Positions 1 through 9,494 of a stretch of DNA of 64,000 nucleotides are shown here, piece after piece. The DNA lies in NCBI GenBank assembly GCA_900317055.1, contig ONFF01000002.1, positions 124,001 through 188,000 on the forward strand, read 5' to 3'. Both the position numbers and the translations under genes were made by a program. The notes beneath the pieces are model-generated. The model was not told where the DNA came from. It made no database searches and was given only the letters and a program-made list of their open reading frames with translations. The DNA is from an uncultured Bacteroidales bacterium. GTDB lineage: Bacteria > Bacteroidota > Bacteroidia > Bacteroidales > F082. Positions within the stretch are counted from its first letter, which is position 1, and each line of letters starts with the position of its first letter.

Positions 1-406
1 TTGCAATGAATGAACTTTCAGAGATGACATGCTGGTTAATAAGCGTGTCGGGATAGATGTCGTAAATAAGAATATAATAGGGTTTTCTTGTAAACAGAGG
101 AACAAATGTGTTAAACGGAGGATTGGTAATGAGGAACAGTTCCGTACCCTTCCCCCTAAACCAGCAAACCAACAACAAATGCAAATATGCCACAGTCCAT
201 GTAAAGAATCTTTGGATGAAACCTTTGTTATTGTATTTGATTGTTTTGATAACCTTAACCCCATTGTTGGGCACGGATGGTCTTATATTAATGGTACCAA
301 CAAATAATTCGACCTTTTCGTACTTTCCCGTTTGCTCGTATGCATTGACAATGTCGACCGTCAAACTGCCCGAACTTTGGTTGGCAAATAATATTTTCCT
401 TCCCAT
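1..406 (-). CDS. Glycosyltransferase (GT-B, family 4-like), N-terminal part, cut by window edge
   Basis: The reverse strand is open from an ATG at 406 to the window edge, giving about 135 residues. It begins MGRKILFANQSSG and contains a Rossmann-like N-terminal half with the segment ITNPPFN followed by YILIYDIYPDTLI. That pattern is typical of the acceptor-binding domain of GT-B glycosyltransferases of the WbuB/GT4 kind. The start lies 6 bases after the stop of the upstream glycosyltransferase, so it is probably the next cistron of the same operon. The C-terminal nucleotide-sugar-binding domain lies outside the window, so neither donor nor linkage can be judged. Family assignment is fairly safe; substrate is unknown. 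Confidence 0.7.
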   Translation of the reverse strand, partial: MGRKILFANQSSGSLTVDIVNAYEQTGKYEKVELFVGTINIRPSVPNNGVKVIKTIKYNNKGFIQRFFTWTVAYLHLLLVCWFRGKGTELFLITNPPFNTFVPLFTRKPYYILIYDIYPDTLINQHVISESSFIA

Positions 407-411
407 CACTT

Positions 412-1530
412 TTATTTAATTAGAGAATCACACAATTCCAACACACCTTGCGCTCTATCCTCAGAAGTGCCAAATTGTTTCAATTGTTCCACCCCCTTTT
501 TCACTAAAGAGTCTTGCAAATCCTTATCATCAATCAAGGTAACGAGTTTATCTGCAATATCATTGGCATCCACAGGATTGAAGTACACCGCCGCGTCTTT
601 GCAAACACAATGGGCAAAACCCATGTCGGAAGTGATAATGGGTTTTTGCATAATCATAGCTTCGGCATAGGATGCGGAGAAGCATTCCAACAATGTGGGC
701 AAAAACATAATATCGCACTCCTTATAGAGTGAAGGTCCTTCCTTTGAAGGCACAAAACCCATGTTGACGATACGGTCCTTATAACTGGCTGGGAATAGTT
801 GGTCGTAATAGTTTTGAGGTAGCGTAACCACAAACCGAATATCCTTGCGACCTTTAGCTTCTAAGCAGTCAACCACTTTCTTGATAATACCGAGGTTTTT
901 ATGTGGATAATAGGCCGAAATAGTCAAGCATCGAACCTCACCTTCTTTTCGTTCGGGTAATTTGTTGGGAAACTCTTCGATGTTTCGGTAGGCGACACTA
1001 AAAGTGTTAGGCACCGTGAAGACTTCCTTGCGGTCAAGGTATTCTCTTAATCGCTCATTGACATCATCCGTCTGGACAAAGAAAGCCGTGCCTTCCCTAC
1101 GGAAATAAAAGCGATGGAAGGTGCGGCGTAAGAACCAACGCGTCTTAGCGGCGGTGCCAATTGAATCAAAATACGGAGATTCTCTATAAATGTGATGCGG
1201 CAGGTTGAAGCCCATCAAGCATGGAGCCTTGGATTTCCAATACATGGGACCCGAGGTGCAAAGGACAACATCAGGTTTCAGCTCGCGCTCAAGGCGATTG
1301 AAATATCCTCGATTGAGAAATAAGTTTACTGTACGATTACCCACTTTATATGGTAAATCATACAGGTGCATGTTATCGGGAAAAACAATTCCCTGCAATT
1401 GTTCCTTAACTTCCTTGCTGAGGACAATATGGTACTCGTTTTCGTTGAACTTCACAAGTTCGCGGATAATGGATACCACACCTTGCAAAGAGCCGCCCTT
1501 GAACTGAACGGCCATAATGAGAAGTTTCAT
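412..1530 (-). CDS. Glycosyltransferase family 4
   Basis: A 372-residue GT-B enzyme, the usual length for GT4. The start MKLLIMAVQFKGGSLQGV has the glycine-rich N-terminal loop. The C-terminal half carries a GT4 retaining signature: TISAYYPHKNLGII opens the donor domain, and ECFSASYAEAM gives the E-x7-E motif that contacts the nucleotide sugar. It should act at the cytoplasmic face of the membrane, adding one sugar to the lipid-linked repeat unit. It sits between two other glycosyltransferase genes with gaps of 2-5 bases, so it is co-transcribed with the capsule genes upstream. The sugar donor cannot be read from sequence. Confidence 0.85.
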   Translation of the reverse strand: MKLLIMAVQFKGGSLQGVVSIIRELVKFNENEYHIVLSKEVKEQLQGIVFPDNMHLYDLPYKVGNRTVNLFLNRGYFNRLERELKPDVVLCTSGPMYWKSKAPCLMGFNLPHHIYRESPYFDSIGTAAKTRWFLRRTFHRFYFRREGTAFFVQTDDVNERLREYLDRKEVFTVPNTFSVAYRNIEEFPNKLPERKEGEVRCLTISAYYPHKNLGIIKKVVDCLEAKGRKDIRFVVTLPQNYYDQLFPASYKDRIVNMGFVPSKEGPSLYKECDIMFLPTLLECFSASYAEAMIMQKPIITSDMGFAHCVCKDAAVYFNPVDANDIADKLVTLIDDKDLQDSLVKKGVEQLKQFGTSEDRAQGVLELCDSLIK

Positions 1531-1532
1531 TA

Positions 1533-2615
1533 TTATTGATGTTGTTTTGTAATAAACTGATAGAAATTATCCACAATCTTATCAACTTCGAACGCTTTGA
1601 TAGATGCTTTGGCTTTCGCTCCCATTTCTTCTCGTTTCTCGGCATTATCCATCAACTCCTTGAGACGGGTCTTAAACAATTCATCATCAAAAACAGGAAC
1701 AAGGTATCCATTTACCCCGTCTTCAATCATATCCGAAGGTCCCGCCACGCAGTCATATGAAATCACAGGCAAGCCGGACGACATAGCTTCACCCACCACA
1801 TTAGGGAAGCCCTCGCTGCTTGAGGTAAATGCAAAAATGCTGCTGCGGAGTAAATAACGCTCCACTTCTTTTTGCGTACCTGCCAACTCAATATTTTCAG
1901 GATTTCCCATCTCCGTCAATTGAGACTTCAATTTTGCCATATTGTTCTGGTTCTGCGCATCGCCTCCCACAATGACAAGCTTCCAATCGGGTCTGTTCAG
2001 CTCGGCAAAGAGCTTAATCATCCGGTCATAATGCTTGGTATGAATCAAACGCCCGACGGAAACAATTACATTTTCTCTTTCATTATCTGAAGGGATTTCA
2101 ATGTTTCTAATGGGGTTGCCTATAATTGCATAGTTGGACTGCTGAAAGAGCCTGTCATAATATTCTTTGGCTTTGGTGGTTTGTGCTATTATGCCAGTCG
2201 CCTTGGGGTAAAGTACATTGCGTAGTTTGTTTTGAAACTTTCCCATGTCCTTGGCTGGGGAGCTGCGATCAGACACATAGACAGGATATTTCAAGCCTCG
2301 TGTGGCCAATAGCACCAAACTATTCCAATAGTTGCCAAAACTCAGCACCGTGTCGGGAGCAATGTGTTTTATTTCCTTGTGCAGATATTGGATGGTTTTC
2401 AGCGTACACCATGTGCGGCGCTTGTTGGTAAAAACGAAAGGAGGGCGGTGGATGATGGCACGTTCGTCAACGTCATAAAAAATGGTTCGTTCAATACCAT
2501 AAAGTATGACATGAACCTCTGCTCCATGGTTTCGGATAAAGCCATTGATAAGTTCACTCATAACGCGTTCCATCCCACCAGGACCGAGCGAATGGATGCA
2601 ACAGCAAATTTTCAT
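1533..2615 (-). CDS. Glycosyltransferase family 4
   Basis: A 360-residue GT4 enzyme. It starts MKICCCIHSLGPGGMERVM, and the GGMERV loop is the classic acceptor-domain motif of GT4 enzymes acting on amino- or neutral-sugar capsules (AmsD/WaaG-like). VSVGRLIHTKHYDRMI opens the donor domain and EGFPNVVGEAM is the E-x7-E motif. The gene ends 2 bases before the next glycosyltransferase and follows a hexapeptide transferase gene with a 46-base gap. It probably adds one sugar of the repeat unit in the cytoplasm; donor and linkage are unknown. Confidence 0.88.
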   Translation of the reverse strand: MKICCCIHSLGPGGMERVMSELINGFIRNHGAEVHVILYGIERTIFYDVDERAIIHRPPFVFTNKRRTWCTLKTIQYLHKEIKHIAPDTVLSFGNYWNSLVLLATRGLKYPVYVSDRSSPAKDMGKFQNKLRNVLYPKATGIIAQTTKAKEYYDRLFQQSNYAIIGNPIRNIEIPSDNERENVIVSVGRLIHTKHYDRMIKLFAELNRPDWKLVIVGGDAQNQNNMAKLKSQLTEMGNPENIELAGTQKEVERYLLRSSIFAFTSSSEGFPNVVGEAMSSGLPVISYDCVAGPSDMIEDGVNGYLVPVFDDELFKTRLKELMDNAEKREEMGAKAKASIKAFEVDKIVDNFYQFITKQHQ

Positions 2616-2661
2616 ATTTTATAAATACGTGTTCGACCCAACCTGTTCAATATTTCAGGTA

Positions 2662-3192
2662 TCATAATTCTTTATCATGTTTTTCTTTCATCACTTCCAT
2701 CCAATTCCGAGTCTCAATTTTTACCACCTTAGCTGGCACACCTGCAATCACAGAGTAAGGCTCTAGAAAAGATTTGTTCACTACTGCATTGGCTCCTATC
2801 CAACAGTTATCGGCAATTTCTATGTCACCATATAATCTTGCGCCTGGGCCTATGTATACATTATTTCCTATTTTAGGACATTTGGTGGTGCCAAAAGCAG
2901 GGCCTATTCCTACCATTCTTTGTATGCGACAATTCTCACCCACTTTAGCACCAGCATTAATACCAATAACCTCGGGGTGAGGAAGGCTTAATCCTTTACC
3001 ACAAGCCCCTAAAGGAATCCTTACCAAACATTTCCTTGATAGCCTCTCGTATCTGCAATACGAAATAAAAAACAGTATTTTGTGTATTATTCCCTTTGAT
3101 TTATTATGATACTCGGTTTTTTCCCAAAGAGAAATAAAGCGCTTTGACAAATCTGGGAAAAGAATCCCTTTGATTTTTTTTTCTATATTCAT
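2662..3192 (-). CDS. Hexapeptide-repeat acetyltransferase (CysE/LbH type)
   Basis: A 176-residue protein whose second half is a left-handed beta helix: imperfect hexapeptides run from GINAGAKVGENCRIQ through IGNNVYIGPGARLYGDIEIADNC and end with the typical cap VIAGVPAKVVKI. The N-terminal helical part and the overall order resemble serine acetyltransferase-type enzymes found in capsule loci. Such proteins transfer acetyl from acetyl-CoA to a sugar hydroxyl or amine. The gap to the ATP-grasp gene upstream is 7 bases, so the two are probably co-transcribed. It is more likely a polysaccharide O-acetyltransferase than a cysteine-synthesis enzyme, because of its neighbours. Confidence 0.8.
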   Translation of the reverse strand: MNIEKKIKGILFPDLSKRFISLWEKTEYHNKSKGIIHKILFFISYCRYERLSRKCLVRIPLGACGKGLSLPHPEVIGINAGAKVGENCRIQRMVGIGPAFGTTKCPKIGNNVYIGPGARLYGDIEIADNCWIGANAVVNKSFLEPYSVIAGVPAKVVKIETRNWMEVMKEKHDKEL

Positions 3193-3199
3193 AAATCGT

Positions 3200-4210
3200 T
3201 TATTTGATAATATCCTCTATCATCCAGCCGCAAAAATCAGGTTCAGCTTCATTATGCCATTCAAGGTCCTTTGTATAATACCCACCGCAATGCACAATTC
3301 CATGAGTACCAAACCCAAAACTCATTTCAACAATCATAGGTTCTTTTTCATTGTAAATAAAATCGAATGCAACAGATTGCAAAGAAAGGCTTCTAGCTAC
3401 ATTGAACGCTATTTGAAGCATTTTATCATCTGCTTTTACATATTCAAATTTTCCACTACCTGAAGCCCTAAAATCACCTTGACGAACATACCGCCTTTCC
3501 ACCATTGCTTTTTGCCCACCAATAATGACAATTCGAGTGTCATACAAATTATTTGGAATGAAATCCTGAAAATAAGCATACCCTTTTTCTGGAGCGTGCA
3601 TTTTGGCAAATTGATTTCCAACAAAAATTCTACCAAATGCTTTCAAAACATCTTTAAAACTAGATGTCCCGTTTCTGTATTTATTGCACTTGTCTTTAAA
3701 GAAATATATAAAGTCTTTTTGGGAAAAGCCTTTGCCAAAGGCTCTTTTGATTAATCGATTGGCATCTCTTTTTGTTTTTGCCAATCTAACATTAGTTGCT
3801 CCTGCGCCTCCACGAAGTTTAAACACTTTTGGAAATTCAGTTGTTTCAACCCATTTAAGTGCTTCATTTTTTGTGTAAAACACATACGACGGTACAAGTG
3901 GTGCCCCAATAGCCTCTAACAAGTATTTTTGGCCCACCTTGTCATCAAAATGCCAACCCGTATTGAAATCAGGGAAAACCCTTTTTCCTGATTGTTGAAG
4001 AGAAAACAAAAGTTGTTTGGCAAACAAAGCATCTTTGTAATTATTGTGATGATAATGCCACATAAAAGCATCACAATCTGCCACCTGATCTATAATATCA
4101 GTATCATATGCATTGACGATTTTATAATCAATATTGTTTTTTTTACAATAATCAACCCAACGGCCACTAAAGCTTTGGGAATTTGGAGTGTGATGTATAG
4201 CTATTTTCAT
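3200..4210 (-). CDS. ATP-grasp ligase (RimK-like)
   Basis: A 336-residue ATP-grasp protein. FPKVFKLRGGAGATNVRLAK (about residues 127-146) gives the ATP-binding lysine and glycine-rich loop. FDFIYNEKEPMIVEMSFGFG near the C-terminus is the acidic Mg-binding strand. The family makes acyl-phosphates and joins carboxylates to amines. The start overlaps the stop of the CapA-type gene by 4 bases (ATGA), so translation is coupled. This ATP-grasp/CapA coupling recurs at 56-62 kb. I infer a role in attaching an amino acid or amide to the polysaccharide; the substrate is not visible. Confidence 0.8.
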   Translation of the reverse strand: MKIAIHHTPNSQSFSGRWVDYCKKNNIDYKIVNAYDTDIIDQVADCDAFMWHYHHNNYKDALFAKQLLFSLQQSGKRVFPDFNTGWHFDDKVGQKYLLEAIGAPLVPSYVFYTKNEALKWVETTEFPKVFKLRGGAGATNVRLAKTKRDANRLIKRAFGKGFSQKDFIYFFKDKCNKYRNGTSSFKDVLKAFGRIFVGNQFAKMHAPEKGYAYFQDFIPNNLYDTRIVIIGGQKAMVERRYVRQGDFRASGSGKFEYVKADDKMLQIAFNVARSLSLQSVAFDFIYNEKEPMIVEMSFGFGTHGIVHCGGYYTKDLEWHNEAEPDFCGWMIEDIIK

Positions 4211-5343
4211 TTTTCTTTAGATAAAAGCTTTAATACTATATCTCTATGTGCTTCAGCACGAATGATGTTCCAATAACATAACCGTTTTAATCCTTTGATT
4301 TTTTTTGGAAGCAAGCCTCTATTTTTTAATACCAAAATCCACTTTGATGTATTTGGTTCAAGGTAACTTCTATAAAGATGTTCTTTTCTGGAAACAAATT
4401 TATTAAATTCTTTATCCAAGAATGAGTCATTCTGTATATCTTTAGTCCTTTTATGTTCTAAATTTAGCCAATCCTCTGTTTCTTTTTGTCCCAACAAATA
4501 AACACCAACGCTTTCACCACATTGTTTAAAAGGTAATAATGTCAAACCAATCTGACCCCTATTAATAGAAATCACAGCGGCAGCTCCTTGATACCAAGAA
4601 GAATTTTTGTTTTTCCTATCTAAAATAAAATTGCCCAAACTATACACGATTGGTTTTTCCTTGTAAATCTCATAACCACTGAAGCAGTGCGTATGATGGC
4701 CAATGACGGCATCCACTCCCAAATCTATAAACCATCGATACAATTGTTTCATTCTCGGACTAGGATATTCGTATGTCTCATGTCCACCATGTATAATCAG
4801 AATAACATAGTCTGCACTATCTTTGGCATCTTTAATCTGATAGAACAAAGATACCTCACTCAATGGATTGCATCCAGGATAGTCCCCTTGCGTTGTACTC
4901 CATTCATTCTCACAGCAATTGATGAAGGCAATGCGACTCCCCTTAATGTCAAAATACTCAATTCTTTTTGCCTCTTCCAAATTTGAGCCAGCACCAACAT
5001 GTCTGACATTGTTCTTCTCGCAGACTTGAATCGTAGAAAAGAGCCCCTCCTTTCCATAATCCATCATGTGGTTATTGGCCAAGGTAACCATATCAAAGCC
5101 CCCAAACTTGATAGCTTCAATGCTTTTTGTTGGAGATTTCAAATTTGGACCAGTTTTTTTAATAGGTTGTCCTTCTTCAAGTAATGGAGACTCGAGGTTG
5201 GTTATTGCTATATCCGCATTTTGAATGATTGGTAGCAAATCATTATACAGCGATTGATAATCACCTCGCTTAATGACTTCATTTACTCTTAAACTTGGTG
5301 CATAATCACCAGAAACGAATATGTTAATAGCTTCGTTGTTCAT
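4207..5343 (-). CDS. CapA/PgsA-type metallophosphatase-fold protein
   Basis: A 378-residue member of the CapA family (poly-gamma-glutamate synthesis protein, calcineurin-like fold). Visible metal-site motifs are SGDYAP (residues 11-16), TNLESPL (48-54), LANNHMMDYG (88-97), HGGHE (185-189) and GHHTH (215-219), all intact. No signal peptide or membrane segment is obvious, unlike many membrane-anchored CapA proteins, so it may work in the cytoplasm. It overlaps by 4 bases both the ATP-grasp gene downstream and the deacetylase-like gene upstream. Members are tied to poly-glutamate capsules, but their exact chemistry is debated; here it probably partners the ATP-grasp ligase. Confidence 0.85.
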   Translation of the reverse strand: MNNEAINIFVSGDYAPSLRVNEVIKRGDYQSLYNDLLPIIQNADIAITNLESPLLEEGQPIKKTGPNLKSPTKSIEAIKFGGFDMVTLANNHMMDYGKEGLFSTIQVCEKNNVRHVGAGSNLEEAKRIEYFDIKGSRIAFINCCENEWSTTQGDYPGCNPLSEVSLFYQIKDAKDSADYVILIIHGGHETYEYPSPRMKQLYRWFIDLGVDAVIGHHTHCFSGYEIYKEKPIVYSLGNFILDRKNKNSSWYQGAAAVISINRGQIGLTLLPFKQCGESVGVYLLGQKETEDWLNLEHKRTKDIQNDSFLDKEFNKFVSRKEHLYRSYLEPNTSKWILVLKNRGLLPKKIKGLKRLCYWNIIRAEAHRDIVLKLLSKEK

Positions 5344-6461
5344 TGTTCTAAAATTAAATTTCCTAGTCTATCGGAACTCATAAACTCAATGTCTGGCCAG
5401 AGTTTCTGTATCCTCCCAAGAAGTTGGGCAAGTGATTTCAAATTTCTGTCTCTATTATCAACATTGATAGTTCCAACATAATTTACCCGATGCGAACAGA
5501 TAATGGCAGGATGATTCCAACGGAAAGCAATGGAAATATCCTTCAGACACGAACCAACCCAATCTTTCTGAGGTGACTCAGATGGTTCGAAAAGTGCATT
5601 TCTACAAAGGTCAATTTGTCCAAATTCATTTTTTCTACCTATATATCGATGACGTTTTTTGTTGTCCTCACCGTCTGCATTCTTGTATTTTCCTCTCTGT
5701 TGACCTTGAATATATTTCACACCGCAACTTGCAATAGTATTTTCAAGACTTCTGCCCCAAGTATAATTGGGTGCAATGAACGAAGCGGATTTATATCCGA
5801 AAACCTCTTCAAAGATGGATAATCCGTCCTTTGCTATGCAATTGGCAACTTCTTCATCCTTTTTATTCTCAAAATCAAAAGCAGGAAGAAACGATTTTCT
5901 TTTTTCTGATGTGACACTTGTACTTAATCCATATACACCCAGTTCGAAGGCCAGTCGGGTTTCGGGGTAATTCTCTTTCAAATAATGCATCCAACGAGAC
6001 ACGTTGAGATGCTCGCGGCCGTGGGATTGGATTCTGAAGAAACCGTTTACATTTCCCTCTTTCCATAAGTCCAATGAATGTTCACAGCCTTTAATTGCAG
6101 GTATTTCTTCTGTAATTAGCTTATAAAAATACTGGTTGAACCCGCTTTCTTTTATCTTTTGAAAATCGGGGTTGGCAACCAAGGTGTTGGCGGTAATTAC
6201 AGCAGGGTTGCCATGTATATCCTTGCATTTGTTTAACACCTCAAACAACAAGGACAAATCATCCTCGCTTGCAATAGAATCGTTGGAACAATAATGACAT
6301 TTGTCGACACGAATGCCTGCTTTTAATAGTTGTTCATAGACTTCTTTTGATGGCATACGGATACTGCCCCAGTCGTCGCTTTCGATCACAATGATATGTC
6401 TCTTAGTACGCCAGCCCGCTATATTAAGTAGATTACGAGTGAGTGTTTGATTAAAATTCAT
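5340..6461 (-). CDS. Polysaccharide-deacetylase-like protein
   Basis: A 373-residue protein. IIVIESDDWGSIRMPS (about residues 23-38) supplies the paired aspartates. SHGREH (146-151) supplies the H-x3-H pair of a NodB-like metal site. ICSHRVNYVG near the C-terminus resembles the late histidine motif. No signal peptide is present, so a cytoplasmic substrate such as a nucleotide- or lipid-linked sugar is more likely than finished capsule. It overlaps the CapA gene by 4 bases and follows a glycosyltransferase with a 3-base gap. Deacetylase activity is inferred from fold motifs; it could be another metal-dependent carbohydrate hydrolase. Confidence 0.68.
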   Translation of the reverse strand: MNFNQTLTRNLLNIAGWRTKRHIIVIESDDWGSIRMPSKEVYEQLLKAGIRVDKCHYCSNDSIASEDDLSLLFEVLNKCKDIHGNPAVITANTLVANPDFQKIKESGFNQYFYKLITEEIPAIKGCEHSLDLWKEGNVNGFFRIQSHGREHLNVSRWMHYLKENYPETRLAFELGVYGLSTSVTSEKRKSFLPAFDFENKKDEEVANCIAKDGLSIFEEVFGYKSASFIAPNYTWGRSLENTIASCGVKYIQGQQRGKYKNADGEDNKKRHRYIGRKNEFGQIDLCRNALFEPSESPQKDWVGSCLKDISIAFRWNHPAIICSHRVNYVGTINVDNRDRNLKSLAQLLGRIQKLWPDIEFMSSDRLGNLILEQ

Positions 6462-6464
6462 TTT

Positions 6465-7556
6465 TTATTTTGTTAAGTCCATAAACTGCTGTGCCACATT
6501 ATGGATATCATATCGCGACATATCCTTTACTATATACTGTTTGGAATAATCGCCCGACAAAAACTGCATAATCATATCTTTATCCGTCTCTATTCTTTTG
6601 ACATTAACAGCCAAGATAGGACGACCCGACAATGAATAGTCTATCAGTTTGCTTGGGGTTTGTACAGAGGTATGAAATTCAAAATGCACCAAAAAATCCA
6701 TACTGCTCAGCTTTTTTATCAATTCCAATCTTGGTATGAACGGAGATACTATAAGCTTTTCCTTAAAAATTTCTTTATACGAATCCAATACATGTACATC
6801 TTTCGTATATACATAGAACCGAAAATCTTGTGGAATTTGAGTCAAAAAATCCAAAAATGGTTTGGGGTCTTTGCTTCCATTCCAAATGGAACCACTATAC
6901 ACAAAAGTAGGAACTTCATTTTTGACATATTGAACTCTTTCAATTTCTTCAAAATTAAAGGCCTGGGAAATGACTCGTATTTTATCTTTAAATTCGGGAT
7001 AATAGCCGTTAATAGCACCTTCTGTTGGAACGGCGATATAATTACATTCTCGACACCATAGTTTTTCAATATACTTGAAATAAAAAGGATGTTGTACACT
7101 CAATGTACCGCCAAGCATGTAAGGATCACCACAGTCAGCCACCCAAGTTTTAGCCAACCGCCTGCCAGATTTATACATTTTTCCTATCGTCCAATGAATG
7201 GCATGTGGTGCTGCAATGGTAATCAACAAATCATAATCATTCTTTTCATTCTTCAAAGATGACTTTAAAGTTCTTAATATACTAATATCAGGATATGCGA
7301 AACCATGCACCATACATCTTTCTATAAAATAAACCAATTTGCTTTTTGAATTAATCAGTTTATCTTTGGGCCTTTCATAATATTGAATGGAAAAACCGTA
7401 TTCTTTTTCCAAATCATCACGATCTATGCCATCTTTAGGTATGTACAAAGTCACATTGTTCCCTTTTCTGGACAATTCTTTGACTAATTCAGTTGTCCGG
7501 AACGAGCGGGGGGCAATTATCGGATAAAAAGATCCAGAAATGATTAGTATTTTCAT
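6465..7556 (-). CDS. Glycosyltransferase (GT4-like)
   Basis: A 363-residue GT-B protein beginning MKILIISGSFYPIIAPRSFR, the acceptor-domain start seen in GT4 enzymes that read a lipid-linked substrate. FVYSGSIWNGSKDPKPFLDF begins the donor domain, and TPSKLIDYSLSGRPILAV replaces the usual E-x7-E motif with the P-S-K-L-x-E/D-Y variant common in O-antigen clusters. It lies between the EpsG-like polymerase gene (14-base gap) and the deacetylase-like gene (3-base gap). It should add one residue of the repeat unit; donor unknown. Confidence 0.8.
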   Translation of the reverse strand: MKILIISGSFYPIIAPRSFRTTELVKELSRKGNNVTLYIPKDGIDRDDLEKEYGFSIQYYERPKDKLINSKSKLVYFIERCMVHGFAYPDISILRTLKSSLKNEKNDYDLLITIAAPHAIHWTIGKMYKSGRRLAKTWVADCGDPYMLGGTLSVQHPFYFKYIEKLWCRECNYIAVPTEGAINGYYPEFKDKIRVISQAFNFEEIERVQYVKNEVPTFVYSGSIWNGSKDPKPFLDFLTQIPQDFRFYVYTKDVHVLDSYKEIFKEKLIVSPFIPRLELIKKLSSMDFLVHFEFHTSVQTPSKLIDYSLSGRPILAVNVKRIETDKDMIMQFLSGDYSKQYIVKDMSRYDIHNVAQQFMDLTK

Positions 7557-7570
7557 TTTTTAGAATTAAT

Positions 7571-8857
7571 TTATATTATTCGTTTTATATAGTCTATCAA
7601 CAAAACATTGTTTTCCCAAAAGAATACCGTAATAAAATTACCAAACAATGCTGTGATGCTAAAAGCGTCAAACAATTTGCGAATTCCAACCACAAAAGGT
7701 ATCAACAGAAACACCAAAGCTACACTAACTAATTTACGAAAGAAGTAATCCTTTGGAACGTTCATGACAACCAAAAGTAAAAGTGGCACCTTGAACATCT
7801 GCGACAATAGCTGGAATCGTCCTCCCGAAGGAATCAATGCCATAATGTTAGCAAATCCACCCAACAATAATGTGAAAACAAAAAGATGCATTAATCTGCT
7901 GCTTTTCTTAAAATACTTTCTCAAACAAGGCAACAGTGCTAGCATCAACAAATTATAACTCCAATGCAATATATTGGCTGAACCCGCCACATACCAGTTG
8001 TTCAAGGCTGAAGCTTCGGCTCTTCGGTCAGCCACATCTTGATTCACATAACCTTCAATACGCCCCTCATAGGCTTCGGGGGACAACTCTACCAACGCCC
8101 CGCTTGTAGCATCAAGATTTAAAGAATTGACAAATAACGTCACAATGAAAAAAACATACGCGATATAAAGAAAGATATTGCTATGTGTCTTCAAACGATA
8201 GGGCAACAAAACAAAAGCTATGGCAAACAAAACGACATATAAATAGGAGAAGTGAATGAGCGGCGTCAGGAGCAGCCACCACAATTTTGATTTCTTTCGC
8301 TCCAACAGATAAGGCATTACGGCATATACAAACACATGCAAACCCGTCCACATACGGACGCCATTAAGCTGTGTAATAGGGCAGACTAAAAAATACAGAG
8401 TGACCAATATGAACAAGTTCCCCAATCTTTTATTCGGCAACTTTTCCAAAATATACCATATATTGCGGGAATAGAAATAGCCAAACACTACAGCATAAGC
8501 AGCAAACAACACATGACCATTGTCCGTAAAACGTGAGATGAAATAAGTCATCAACGGCTGGTAGAGATCCATAGTGTTTATGTCGATTAGGTACTGGCCT
8601 AAAATGCCCTTCAATGTGATAGATGACCTATACATAGCTATCAATCTAAGCACATAACGACCATCGTCCGACCCCTCTCCCAATATTGTACCTTCAGGAC
8701 AATAAACCAGAACAGCACCAAGAAAAATACATATCAACCAAAAAGTGTTTTTTGCCCACGATTCCCGCCAATGCCCTAATGTATAAAGCAAGCCTCCAAA
8801 CGGGAAAACGAAGGCAAGAAAATATGCAATGCTTCTATTTTTATTGCTAATCTGCAT
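7571..8857 (-). CDS. EpsG-family polysaccharide polymerase (Wzy-like)
   Basis: A 428-residue polytopic membrane protein with about ten hydrophobic segments, including SIAYFLAFVFPFGGLLYTLG at the start and VSVALVFLLIPFVVGI near the end. GRYVLRLIAMY in the first periplasmic-type loop and VRMWTGLHVFVYAVMPYLL in the middle match the EpsG layout (R..G..R..tg....Y). Proteins of this kind polymerise lipid-linked repeat units at the periplasmic face. It is the first of two EpsG-like genes in the window (the other at 53587-54738), and it sits between a glycosyltransferase and an acyltransferase. Its start overlaps the stop of the acyltransferase by 11 bases. Confidence 0.8.
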   Translation of the reverse strand: MQISNKNRSIAYFLAFVFPFGGLLYTLGHWRESWAKNTFWLICIFLGAVLVYCPEGTILGEGSDDGRYVLRLIAMYRSSITLKGILGQYLIDINTMDLYQPLMTYFISRFTDNGHVLFAAYAVVFGYFYSRNIWYILEKLPNKRLGNLFILVTLYFLVCPITQLNGVRMWTGLHVFVYAVMPYLLERKKSKLWWLLLTPLIHFSYLYVVLFAIAFVLLPYRLKTHSNIFLYIAYVFFIVTLFVNSLNLDATSGALVELSPEAYEGRIEGYVNQDVADRRAEASALNNWYVAGSANILHWSYNLLMLALLPCLRKYFKKSSRLMHLFVFTLLLGGFANIMALIPSGGRFQLLSQMFKVPLLLLVVMNVPKDYFFRKLVSVALVFLLIPFVVGIRKLFDAFSITALFGNFITVFFWENNVLLIDYIKRII

Positions 8858-9494
8858 TGTTGATTATTTCACTATAATATTTATTTTGTTTCAAATGCTT
8901 TTTTGCGAATTTCTTAAAATCCTTTTTGGGTACAAAGCCATAATACTCTTCTTCAAACTTAGTAGGGATAAACTTGTCTTTTTCCAATTCCTTAATAAGC
9001 TTTGCCGGATTGCCGCCAATCACGCAGTAGCCATTAGGAAAACTTTTAGTGACCACACTACCCGCACCCACTACCGTGCGTGGGCCAAGATGAACCCCCG
9101 GCATAATTACTGCATTCATTCCTATCCAACAATAATCTTCAATTTTTACTTCCTTATTATCGTGTGTCATATGTTCATACAAACCGTGATTACCACTGAT
9201 AATCCCAATATTGGTAGCAAAATGTACATAGTTGCCAATATATACACTTCCGTTACCCTGAATATAACAACCAGATCTTGTGCCTGCATTAGAATTGATT
9301 CCAACAAAAACATTGTTTGGATGGGTCACCTCACTGTTCTTATGCACTGGCCAATAACATCGTTTGTCTTTGGACAACCAAAAACGGCACCATTGAAAAC
9401 GCGTTACTTTATTGGTTTGCGATTTTTTGAATCTATAATATTTTTTCAAAGGAGGGAAGAAAAAACAAACCAATGATCTTAAGAAGCTCTTCAT
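8847..9494 (-). CDS. Hexapeptide-repeat O-acetyltransferase (WcaF/maltose acetyltransferase-like)
   Basis: A 215-residue protein with a left-handed beta helix. NNVFVGINSNAGTRSGCYIQ leads into IGNYVHFATNIGIISGNHG and then EDYCWIGMNAVIMPGVHLGP. It ends with the cap CVIGGNPAKLIKEL. The NHG histidine is in the position of the catalytic histidine of maltose/colanic-acid acetyltransferases. The N-terminus has a short hydrophobic stretch (SLVCFFFPPL) that could sit at the membrane. It overlaps its neighbours on both sides (11 and 4 bases), so it is coupled to the polymerase and flippase genes and probably O-acetylates the same polymer. Confidence 0.83.
   Translation of the reverse strand: MKSFLRSLVCFFFPPLKKYYRFKKSQTNKVTRFQWCRFWLSKDKRCYWPVHKNSEVTHPNNVFVGINSNAGTRSGCYIQGNGSVYIGNYVHFATNIGIISGNHGLYEHMTHDNKEVKIEDYCWIGMNAVIMPGVHLGPRTVVGAGSVVTKSFPNGYCVIGGNPAKLIKELEKDKFIPTKFEEEYYGFVPKKDFKKFAKKHLKQNKYYSEIINNAD

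Noticed and set aside
8829-9476. Plus-strand open frame of about 215 codons opposite the hexapeptide acetyltransferase
   Set aside because: The minus-strand protein has complete hexapeptide repeats and overlaps its neighbours in operon fashion; the plus-strand translation shows no domain.
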